Assembly (NCBI GenBank): GCA_014238945.1
Contig: JABAAB010000081.1
Location: forward strand, 1-41,467
Direction of reading: 5' to 3'
DNA length: 41,467 nucleotides
From: Lysobacterales bacterium
GTDB taxonomy: Bacteria; Pseudomonadota; Gammaproteobacteria; Xanthomonadales; SZUA-36
The notes beneath the pieces were generated by a model, which searched no databases, had not been told where the DNA came from, and saw nothing but the letters and a program-made list of their open reading frames with translations. Made by a program: the position numbers and the translations under genes. Shown here piece by piece: positions 7,392 through 15,036 of the stretch. The stretch's first letter is position 1, and the number at the start of each line of letters is the position of its first letter.

Positions 7392-8733
7392 ATGGCTGGG
7401 ACAAATTGATACCAACAGCCTGCTGATTGGTCTGTTCATTGGTGTGATCTTCGCGGTGATCCTGGCCTGGATTGCCTCACGCAGGGCGGCAGCAGACCAG
7501 TTGCGAAAAGTTCGACCGGTCAACGAGGGCCTTGAGTCCCAACTCAGAGTCAGCGAAGAAGCACTGGCTGAGACACGGCGGGCTCTGGCTGTTTCAGAAA
7601 CCAGACTCGAAGAGCAGAAACAGCACCACCAGACTGAGAAAGCATCTCTGGAGGAAGCAGAGAAACGCCTCACGGAATCCTTTGAACGCCTGGCCGGAAA
7701 AGTTTTTGATGATCGTTCCAAACGTTTTACTGAGCTGAGTGAACAACAATTGGGTGGACTGTTGAAACCCCTGACCAAGGACCTTGAATCCTTTCGTGAA
7801 ACCGTTGACAAGAACAGCCGTGAGGACATCCGCCAGCACGCTGCATTGCAGGAAAAGCTCAGGCAGATGGAAGGCCTGAACCAACGTCTTCACAAGGAAG
7901 CACAAAACCTGACCAGAGCGTTGACACGTGACGTCAAAGCCCAGGGCAACTGGGGTGAGCAGCAATTGGAACGCCTGATGGAACTGGCTGGGCTTTCAAA
8001 GGGTGAGCACTATCACACGCAGTACTCCGCCACCGGAAAAAGTGGTGAACGTTTGCAACCGGATTTTGTTCTCAGTCTGCCGGAGAATCGCAGCATTGTA
8101 CTGGATTCAAAGGTATCCCTGACCGCATGGACACGCTACCAGGCCGAAGAAGACGAAGGTCAACGTGAGGCATTTCTGGCCGAACACGTGGTTTCAATCA
8201 GAAACCATATCTCCGGTCTGGGCAAGAAAAATTACCCGGATGTGGAAGAACTCAATGCACTGGACTTTGTGTTGATGTTTGTACCCATTGAGTCCGCCCT
8301 GATTGCAGCGCTCCAAACTGATCCGAATCTGCCCGAGTACGCCCTCAGACACCGCGTTGCATTGCTCTCACCTGCCAATTTTCTTGCCACCGTACGCACC
8401 GTTGCCTCGGTTTGGCAGGTGCACAAGCAAAACACCAATGCCCGTGATATCGCTGATCGGGCCGGTCTGTTGTATGACAAATTTGTCGGTTTTACCGATA
8501 ATTTACGCACGGTGGGTACACGCCTCGACCAGGCTCGAAAATCATATGATGACGCCTACTCACAGCTAACCACCGGTGCCGGCAACCTGGTTGGTCAGAC
8601 AGAGAAACTGAGTAAATTGGGTGCCCGCCATGCCAAGCAACTGGATGCTGCACTGGTGGAAAAAGCGGCTGTTGGTGAAGATGCACACTTGCGTCTGGTT
8701 CAGGAGAAAGATGATCCTGAAAACGGGGGATAA
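7384..8733 (+). CDS. rmuC: DNA recombination protein RmuC
   Basis: 449 residues. An N-terminal membrane anchor (about 13-32, IGLFIGVIFAVILAWIA) is followed by a long coiled coil (about 45-170) and a PD-(D/E)XK-type nuclease-like core with ALTRDVKAQGNWGEQQLE, QPDFVLSLPENRSIVLDSKV and DFVLMFVPIESA. RmuC proteins limit recombination at inverted repeats and have been linked to defence against incoming DNA; the exact biochemistry is still thin. GAGGTG ahead of the ATG inside the end of mazG provides the ribosome-binding site. It converges with prmC across only 11 bases, with no terminator visible. Confidence 0.95.
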   Translation: MNEWLGQIDTNSLLIGLFIGVIFAVILAWIASRRAAADQLRKVRPVNEGLESQLRVSEEALAETRRALAVSETRLEEQKQHHQTEKASLEEAEKRLTESFERLAGKVFDDRSKRFTELSEQQLGGLLKPLTKDLESFRETVDKNSREDIRQHAALQEKLRQMEGLNQRLHKEAQNLTRALTRDVKAQGNWGEQQLERLMELAGLSKGEHYHTQYSATGKSGERLQPDFVLSLPENRSIVLDSKVSLTAWTRYQAEEDEGQREAFLAEHVVSIRNHISGLGKKNYPDVEELNALDFVLMFVPIESALIAALQTDPNLPEYALRHRVALLSPANFLATVRTVASVWQVHKQNTNARDIADRAGLLYDKFVGFTDNLRTVGTRLDQARKSYDDAYSQLTTGAGNLVGQTEKLSKLGARHAKQLDAALVEKAAVGEDAHLRLVQEKDDPENGG

Positions 8734-8744
8734 GGTGCGGAGGA

Positions 8745-9581
8745 CTAGCTTTTCTCTCCCAGAGTGACGCGTTCGTGTCCCAGCAAGTCCTTGCGGGAAA
8801 CGACATCAGTAAATCCCCGGCTTTGCATCATCTTGCGAACAGCTGGTCCCTGGTCCCAGCCGTGTTCGATCATCAACCATCCACCCTCAACCAGTATGGG
8901 TTCGGATAATTCGCAGATTTTACGGATGGCGCGCAATCCATCCATACCCGGTGTTAGCGCTTTGCGTGGTTCGAAGCGGCAGTCGCCCTGGCTCAGGTGG
9001 GGATCATCTGCATCGACATAAGGCGGATTGCTGGCGATCAAATGGAATTGCCCCCTGAGGGGGCGGTTCCAGGATCCCTGGTGAAAATATACATTTCTGA
9101 TGTTCAGATGGGCCGCATTTTCCTGTGCCACCAGCAGCGCTGCCGGGCTGATATCGGTGGCGTGGATTTCACATTTTTGGCGCTCCGTGGCCAGGGCCAG
9201 TGAAATGGCACCACTACCGGTGCCGAGGTCGGCGATACGCCAGTCTGCATGGCCGGGAATCTTATCCAGTGCAGTTTCTACCAGTAACTCTGTTTCCGGT
9301 CGGGGTATCAGTACAGCAGGACTGATCGAAAGTGGTAATGACCAGAATTCACTTTTTCCTGTCAGATAGGCGATGGGCTGGCCATGGGTGCGTTTGCGGA
9401 CCAGTCTCTTGAATGCTTCAGATCGTTTATTGGGCAATTCCAGTTCAGGGTTGGCATACAGGAATGAACGGGTGGAGTCGAGAACGTGTGCCATGAGAAT
9501 CTCCGCATCAAACTGCGCCGATGGGCTGTCGGAAAGCTTCACACGGGCGTTCGACAACAGGTTCTTGATACTTAGTGCCAG
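8745..9581 (-). CDS. prmC: Peptide chain release factor N5-glutamine methyltransferase PrmC
   Basis: Methylates the GGQ glutamine of RF1 and RF2 using S-adenosylmethionine. The SAM-binding motif DLGTGSG is at about residues 118-124 and the catalytic NPPY at 185-188. TLIPRP-type substrate contacts appear as AVLIPRPETELLVE, and RFEPRKALTPGMDG is also present. The frame is open back to 9704, but that would overlap the upstream RND gene by 113 bases and add about 40 residues without counterpart. No ATG or GTG lies in the right place. A CTG at 9581-9579 has GAGG 8 bases upstream, overlapping the RND stop codon, and gives 278 residues, the size of E. coli PrmC. That start is my inference. Confidence 0.9.
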   Translation of the reverse strand: MALSIKNLLSNARVKLSDSPSAQFDAEILMAHVLDSTRSFLYANPELELPNKRSEAFKRLVRKRTHGQPIAYLTGKSEFWSLPLSISPAVLIPRPETELLVETALDKIPGHADWRIADLGTGSGAISLALATERQKCEIHATDISPAALLVAQENAAHLNIRNVYFHQGSWNRPLRGQFHLIASNPPYVDADDPHLSQGDCRFEPRKALTPGMDGLRAIRKICELSEPILVEGGWLMIEHGWDQGPAVRKMMQSRGFTDVVSRKDLLGHERVTLGEKS

Positions 9582-9591
9582 TTTCCTATCC

Positions 9592-12500
9592 TCAGATATG
9601 GTCAGTTCGATGTGTAACGGTGGTTTCCGCGGTCTCGGTCCGTTTTGAACGGCTTGGCATAATGTGCCACCACGCCTGCTTCCACCATTGCTTGAAATCA
9701 TCAAGGATCAGGTACAGCGACGGGATCAGGAACAGGGTGATCACCGTTGCAAACAGGATGCCAAAAGCCAGTGAAGCCGCCATGGGTTTAACCAGTTGCG
9801 CTTGCAGACTGGATTCAAAAATGGCGATCGGGGCCAATCCCAGAAAGGTAGTCAGTGAAGTCAGCAAAATGGCACGAAAACGTGTTTTTGCAGCATTTTC
9901 CACCGCCCGGTCTATTGGAACTCCAGCATCGCGCTCGCGGTTGACAAAATCAACCAGGATAAGACTGTCGTTCACCACCACACCGGAGAGTGCAATGATG
10001 CCGAAATAACTGGTCATGCTGACTGGAATACCCAGGATGAGATGACCGATCAATGCACCGATCGCCCCAAAGGGGATAACCGACATGATGATCAATGGTT
10101 GTGAGTAAGATTTAAGCGGTATCGCCATCAATGCAAAGATAAGGAAAATGGCAAAAAGTCCGCCCTTGACCAGGTCGCGTTGAACTTCAACCGCCTGTTG
10201 GCTGGCGCCACTTAGCCTGGTCCGCACCCCGGGAAAACTGGCCAGAACCTGTGGTAATTCTTTTTGCATGATATCTGCCTGGATTTTCCCCGGCTCAAAT
10301 CGTTCCTTGTCCACCTCCGCGGATACCCGCACAGCACGCTCCCGATCAAAGCGCTGGATCAAGGCGGGACTTTCCGTCATTTCTACTTCGGCTACTGCGT
10401 GGAAAGGAACCCGACCGCCATCGGCAGTGCGGATCTTCATATTATCAAGGTAGCCGATGGAGTCCCGTTCCTCTTTTGGAAACCGCACCATCACCTTGAC
10501 TTCATCCTGGCCGCGTTGAATGCGCTGGACCTCGGCACCATAAAAGCCCGCGCGTACCTGGCTGGCGAGGTCCTGTAGCGTAATACCCAGTGCTTCAGCT
10601 TCAGGTTTGACATTCAATTTGATCTCGGACCGGCCCCGTTCATAGGTGTTGCGAATGTCGTAGAGACCCTCGTAGGTTTTCATTTTGCGGGTCAGTTCCA
10701 GTGATGCACGCCCGACCTGTTCGATACTGGCCCCGATCAACTGGATTGATATCGCAGCACCACCACCCGGTCCAATGGCGCCCGAGAAGCCAAGTTGTTT
10801 GACTCCCGGAATTTCACCGACTTTTTCACGCCACCGGCGTAATACTTCCGGTCCGGTAATGACCGCCTTGTCTTCCTTGACCAGTTCGGTAATCAATTGG
10901 CCACTGGTTTCTCCCCGTGCAAATGACAACATGTGAGAAACCACAGCACCCGACTCCATGCCGTGTTCTGCGCTGACTTCGGCATCCAGATCCTTTAAAC
11001 CTTCCTGTAAACGTCGCAGGGCGTCATGGGTACGCGCTGCCGGGGTGCCCACGTTCATCTCCAGATCGACCTGCAAAAAATCAGCAGCAATATCAGGAAA
11101 AAACACCGAACGCAGTATACCGCCTGCCAACAATCCGATGGACAGGATTAACATGCAAATAAAAACAGACAGGGTCAGATATCTTCGTTTCAGGCACCTG
11201 GCTAGCAGTGGGGAATAAGTGTTATCGACAAAGGTATGCAGGCCTTCGCTGAAAAATCGCTGGAAACGAATCAGGGAATTGGATGTATCCTCACTATATT
11301 GCCTTACTTTCATATGTGCGAGGTGAGCGGGCAGAATCAACTTGGATTCAACGATGGAAAATACCAGGCACAGGGTCACCACCCATCCAATGGCGGAAAA
11401 AAACTGTCCCATGACACCGGTGATCATCAATACTGGCAGAAATGCTGCAATCGTGGTCAATACACCAAATGTTGCGGGCATGGCGACCTTGAGCACGCCT
11501 TCAATTACGTTGTCCACCGAGTGGCCCTTGGCACGCATATTGGTATAAGCGCTTTCACCGATAACTATGGCGTCATCCACAACGATTCCGAGCACCAGGA
11601 TAAAGCCGAACAGACTGATCAGGTTTACGGTGACATCAAATGCAGGCATCAGGAAGAATGTACCCAGAAATGCCACCGGCAATCCGACCATTACCCAGAA
11701 TGCCAGTTTCAGACGCAGGAACAGTGCCAACGAAAGGAACACCAAAACGGCGCCCATGATCAGGTTTTTGACCATCATGTCCAGACGGCCTTTGAGGTAG
11801 TAGGTGATGTCGGCCCAGGCGGCAACACCGACCCCGGATGGATTGGTGGCCTGTTTTTCTGCAACATAATCACGGACGGTTTGAGAGATATCCAGTTCAT
11901 TCTGGGTTCCCACCGACAACACCTGGATGGTGATGGCCGGCTTGCCATCGAACTCAGAAAAACGTCCGGTTTCGGCAAAATCGTCCTTGATATTGGCAAT
12001 GTCTTTTAACAGCAAACGGGATCCATCCGGATTGGTTCGGATCAGAATGTCTTCAAAATCAATTCCAGTATAGGCCTGGCCCTTGGTACGCAATTGAATA
12101 TCACCAGAATCTGCCCGGATGGACCCGGCTGGCAGGTCCAATGAGCCACGCCGCAATGCGAGCGCCACTTCAGACAGTGTCATGCCGTACTGTTCCAGTG
12201 TGAATTCACTGATCTCTATACTGATTTCATAAGGTCGGGTGCCCAGAATTTCCGCACGTGTAATGCCTGGCAGAGTTACGATCTCGTTCCGGACTTGCTT
12301 GGTATACTCCTTCAGGGTTCTTTCGTTCACATCACCGAATACCGACACCATGGTGACCTGTTGCTGGAACCGGGTTCTCGAAATGATCGGCTTTTCGGTG
12401 TTGTCGGGAAATGTTGAAATCGCGTCAACACGGTTCTTTATTTCGTTCATCACCTCGGGAACGTCGTATCCGGCGCTGACCTCTATCTGGATTGATCCGC

Positions 12501-12786
12501 TGCCCCGACGGCCAGTGGAGACAATTTCATGTATGCCTTCTATATCCTGGATGGATTCTTCGATTTTTATCAGGATGCCTTCTTCAACATCTTCCGGACT
12601 GGAGCCGAGAAAAGGCATGGAGACATTGATATAGTTGGTCTCTATGGCGGGTTGGCCCTCTTTTTTGATGGTGAAGACCGAAAACAGACCACCAGCAAGC
12701 AGTATGATCATCAACAGGTTTGCCGCAACGGGATTCCTCGCAAACCAATTGATGATCGCGTAATAGGGGCCGTGATTACTGTTCAC
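9592..12786 (-). CDS. RND-family efflux permease (AcrB/MexB superfamily)
   Basis: 1064 residues, full length for a trimeric inner-membrane proton/drug antiporter. TM1 is near 22-40, a first periplasmic porter domain follows, then the TM2-TM6 block from about 337, a second periplasmic domain from about 560, and a final TM block from about 865. The proton-relay aspartate pair is present in TM4 (D404, D405, in GIVVDDAIVIGE). In TM10 the lysine used by AcrB is not present: the segment reads SGVVVNDSLILVDFVN, with N939-D940 there. I recall this form from a distinct branch of environmental RND pumps. It follows the adaptor gene with a 4-base ATGA overlap. No outer-membrane channel gene is nearby. 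The substrate is unknown. Confidence 0.93.
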   Translation of the reverse strand: MNSNHGPYYAIINWFARNPVAANLLMIILLAGGLFSVFTIKKEGQPAIETNYINVSMPFLGSSPEDVEEGILIKIEESIQDIEGIHEIVSTGRRGSGSIQIEVSAGYDVPEVMNEIKNRVDAISTFPDNTEKPIISRTRFQQQVTMVSVFGDVNERTLKEYTKQVRNEIVTLPGITRAEILGTRPYEISIEISEFTLEQYGMTLSEVALALRRGSLDLPAGSIRADSGDIQLRTKGQAYTGIDFEDILIRTNPDGSRLLLKDIANIKDDFAETGRFSEFDGKPAITIQVLSVGTQNELDISQTVRDYVAEKQATNPSGVGVAAWADITYYLKGRLDMMVKNLIMGAVLVFLSLALFLRLKLAFWVMVGLPVAFLGTFFLMPAFDVTVNLISLFGFILVLGIVVDDAIVIGESAYTNMRAKGHSVDNVIEGVLKVAMPATFGVLTTIAAFLPVLMITGVMGQFFSAIGWVVTLCLVFSIVESKLILPAHLAHMKVRQYSEDTSNSLIRFQRFFSEGLHTFVDNTYSPLLARCLKRRYLTLSVFICMLILSIGLLAGGILRSVFFPDIAADFLQVDLEMNVGTPAARTHDALRRLQEGLKDLDAEVSAEHGMESGAVVSHMLSFARGETSGQLITELVKEDKAVITGPEVLRRWREKVGEIPGVKQLGFSGAIGPGGGAAISIQLIGASIEQVGRASLELTRKMKTYEGLYDIRNTYERGRSEIKLNVKPEAEALGITLQDLASQVRAGFYGAEVQRIQRGQDEVKVMVRFPKEERDSIGYLDNMKIRTADGGRVPFHAVAEVEMTESPALIQRFDRERAVRVSAEVDKERFEPGKIQADIMQKELPQVLASFPGVRTRLSGASQQAVEVQRDLVKGGLFAIFLIFALMAIPLKSYSQPLIIMSVIPFGAIGALIGHLILGIPVSMTSYFGIIALSGVVVNDSLILVDFVNRERDAGVPIDRAVENAAKTRFRAILLTSLTTFLGLAPIAIFESSLQAQLVKPMAASLAFGILFATVITLFLIPSLYLILDDFKQWWKQAWWHIMPSRSKRTETAETTVTHRTDHI

Positions 12787-14018
12787 TGCTCAGAACCATT
12801 GGCAACCATGGAGTTGTCCGGAGCGTCCGTTGAACCGGCAGATGGGTCAATACCGCTGATCGTCAGCCGGGTACCCGGTATCGGCGCATCCAGCGTGGTT
12901 GTGATCACGTGGTCACCACCGGAAATTCCCGAACTTATGTATACTTTTATGGGCTCGGCACGTAGTACACTGACCGGCACAATTTCAAGTTCCCGCTTAT
13001 CGTTTGCCACCAGGATGGTGTTGTCCGATTGCAAAACATGCCGGGGTAACACGACTACATTTTCTGCGGGTACGCCCCGGATTTCCGCGTTGACAAAAGT
13101 ACCGATCTTCAATTCCTGTTGATGACTCTGGCCCAGTACACCGTAGGGGTCTATCACCTGTGCAACGGCGTAAATCACCCGGCTGACTTCATCGACCACG
13201 CCTTCAGTGCGGATAATACGTGCCTTCCAATTTACGGTTTTCCCCGATCTTTGTGAACTCAGGGTGACCGGGGGAAATGAGCTGCCTGTGTTTTGCACTT
13301 CAGTTTCTGAAGGCAAGTCCAGGTATTCCAGGTCACTGTGGGTTAATGGAAGGCGAACTTCGGCACTATCGATGGCGAAGGTAATACCCAGACGGGTGCC
13401 CGGTGTGATGTACTGACCGATGTCCACAGATTTTTGCCTGACCAATCCATCATAGGGAACGGTGATACGGGTTCGTTCCAGGTCCCGCCGGGCTTTTTGT
13501 ACGTCCGCTTCCGCCGCGCTGACATTGGCTCTTGCGTCCGCCATTTGGGGTTTACGCAACACCAGGTCCGATGGTTGCCCGGTTCTGCCCAGGTTCTGCC
13601 AGTCTTTCAAAGACTGTTCAGAGCGGGCAGATTCATCGGCAAGCTTGGCAATTCTTGATGCCAGTCCTGCTTCCGCACGCTTTACGGCCGTTTGGTAGTC
13701 ACTGGGATCAATCTGCAACAGCACATCACCCTGGCGGAAGAAGCCACCGGCGACAAAATCAGGCGAGACCACAACAATTTTTCCGGAAACTTCCGAGACC
13801 AGCGAGGTTTCGGTGCGTGGTTTGACGGTTCCCTGTGAGTTGACCGTAAAGTTCAGCGAAGTCACCTCTGCCCTGATCGTTTCAACCAGGACGGTCTTTT
13901 GACCTTCCGGTTTCCGTTCCGCCCGTTGAGAATTTGAATAGGCAACCATCCCGAAAACCATCAAGATAGAAACCATTATCAATACAAGAGGCAAGGTAAA
14001 TTTCAAGAACTTTCCCAT
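12783..14018 (-). CDS. RND efflux periplasmic adaptor (membrane-fusion protein)
   Basis: 411 residues. An N-terminal membrane anchor (about 8-28) lacks a lipobox, so it is probably anchored by its transmembrane helix. The barrel-sandwich/lipoyl halves are SQGTVKPRTETSLVSEVSGK with QGDVLLQIDPSDY, and TRITVPYDGLVRQKSVDIGQYI, on either side of an alpha-hairpin (about 108-180). A beta-barrel and membrane-proximal domain follow. It bridges the permease to an outer-membrane channel. GGAG lies 10 bases before the ATG. It is the first gene of a three-gene reverse unit (adaptor, permease, prmC). Confidence 0.93.
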   Translation of the reverse strand: MGKFLKFTLPLVLIMVSILMVFGMVAYSNSQRAERKPEGQKTVLVETIRAEVTSLNFTVNSQGTVKPRTETSLVSEVSGKIVVVSPDFVAGGFFRQGDVLLQIDPSDYQTAVKRAEAGLASRIAKLADESARSEQSLKDWQNLGRTGQPSDLVLRKPQMADARANVSAAEADVQKARRDLERTRITVPYDGLVRQKSVDIGQYITPGTRLGITFAIDSAEVRLPLTHSDLEYLDLPSETEVQNTGSSFPPVTLSSQRSGKTVNWKARIIRTEGVVDEVSRVIYAVAQVIDPYGVLGQSHQQELKIGTFVNAEIRGVPAENVVVLPRHVLQSDNTILVANDKRELEIVPVSVLRAEPIKVYISSGISGGDHVITTTLDAPIPGTRLTISGIDPSAGSTDAPDNSMVANGSEQ

Positions 14019-14074
14019 GCGGTAAAACTCCGGTTAACGCTAATATGAGGCAATCCAACGCACAATAGCCGCCA

Positions 14075-14103
14075 ATTATCCTCTTTGACAGAGGATTAGT
14101 CAT
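14075..14103 (-). promoter_or_regulatory. Candidate promoter for the efflux operon
   Basis: On the reverse strand ATGACT (4 of 6 to TTGACA) at 14103-14098 is followed, after exactly 17 bases, by GATAAT (5 of 6) at 14080-14075. The spacer contains most of the 14078-14096 palindrome. Transcription would start about 50 bases before the adaptor ATG. This is a prediction from consensus matching by eye. Confidence 0.45.
14078..14096. promoter_or_regulatory. Perfect 7+7 palindrome, operator-like
   Basis: ATCCTCT, a five-base TTGAC centre, then AGAGGAT. It covers the -35 box of the forward promoter candidate and lies in the spacer and -10 edge of the reverse one. The two-fold symmetry and position are those of a repressor operator, of the kind TetR or MarR regulators use beside efflux genes. 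No regulator gene is adjacent, so the binding protein, if any, is encoded elsewhere. Confidence 0.45.
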
Positions 14104-14113
14104 AGGGCATAAG
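14085..14113 (+). promoter_or_regulatory. map: Candidate promoter for map-glnD-dapD
   Basis: A perfect TTGACA at 14085-14090, a 17-base spacer, then CATAAG (4 of 6) at 14108-14113. It would start transcription near 14120, leaving a leader of about 120 bases before map. It overlaps the opposite-strand promoter candidate, so the two units could compete for polymerase. Confidence 0.45.
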
Positions 14114-14241
14114 TTGGTATTTTGCATTCAATATGAGAGCCAAACCGGCTGAGGGAAGGTACAATAAGTTCCGTTTATGCGATTTGCCTCTTCTGGGATG
14201 ATCAGGACGACGGCTCAAAAAACAGATTCACGGACAAAAAA

Positions 14242-15009
14242 ATGGGAATTGTGCTCAAGACACCAGAAGAAATTGAATCCATGCGCGTTGCAGGTCGACT
14301 CGCTGGTGAGGTTTTGAAGATGATCCGTGAACACGTAAAAATCGGGATGAGTACCGGTGAATTGGATGACATTTGCCACGATCACATTACCCGCGTTCAA
14401 CAGGCCATACCCGCGCCCCTGAATTATCGCGGATTTCCAAAATCCATATGTACTTCACTCAACCACGTCGTCTGCCACGGCATACCCGGTGAAAAGCGAC
14501 TCAAGAACGGCGATATCCTCAATATTGACATCACGGTAATCAAGGATGGCTGGCATGGTGACACGAGCAAGATGTTCCTGATCGGTGAGCCCACAGTGAG
14601 GGCCCGCAGGATTTGCCAGGTTGCGCACCAGGCCATGGTGACCGGGATAGAAATGGTCAGACCCGGGCTCAGGCTGGGTGATATCGGTTTTGCAATCCAA
14701 CGTTACTCCGAAGCACAGGGTTGTTCCGTGGTACGGGAGTATTGCGGCCATGGTATTGGCAAGGTTTTTCATGAGGATCCCCAAGTGTTGCATTATGGCA
14801 GACCGGGCGTGGGGGAAGTTCTGGTCCCCGGCATGGTGTTTACCATCGAGCCAATGATCAATGTCGGCAGAAGAGGAACCCGTCTTCTCGGTGACGGCTG
14901 GACCGTAATCACAAAGGACCGTAGCCTGTCTGCACAGTGGGAACATACCTTGGCGGTCACCGATGACGGTTACGATGTACTGACGCAGTTGCCGGGTGAT
15001 GAACTCTGA
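14242..15009 (+). CDS. map: Methionine aminopeptidase, type I
   Basis: Removes the initiator methionine from new proteins. 255 residues with all five metal ligands of the pita-bread fold in place: D96, D107, H170, E203 and E234, and the substrate-binding H79 (VVCHGIPG). No N-terminal extension or zinc finger, so class Ia. Many gammaproteobacteria have map upstream of glnD, often divergent from it; here it is codirectional, 27 bases ahead of glnD, and likely shares a transcript with it. Confidence 0.97.
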   Translation: MGIVLKTPEEIESMRVAGRLAGEVLKMIREHVKIGMSTGELDDICHDHITRVQQAIPAPLNYRGFPKSICTSLNHVVCHGIPGEKRLKNGDILNIDITVIKDGWHGDTSKMFLIGEPTVRARRICQVAHQAMVTGIEMVRPGLRLGDIGFAIQRYSEAQGCSVVREYCGHGIGKVFHEDPQVLHYGRPGVGEVLVPGMVFTIEPMINVGRRGTRLLGDGWTVITKDRSLSAQWEHTLAVTDDGYDVLTQLPGDEL

Positions 15010-15036
15010 GTATGTGATCCTGCAAGAAGGGCAGTT

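Noticed and set aside
6606-8733. mazG-rmuC as a toxin-antitoxin or defence pair
   Set aside because: MazG here is the two-domain housekeeping form with no mazEF nearby, and RmuC is a core gene; the adjacency alone does not show a defence role.
11236-12009. 257-residue open frame antisense to the RND permease
   Set aside because: It lies wholly opposite a conserved gene, is rich in His, Gln and Gly in the way antisense frames are, and has no ribosome-binding site or motif.
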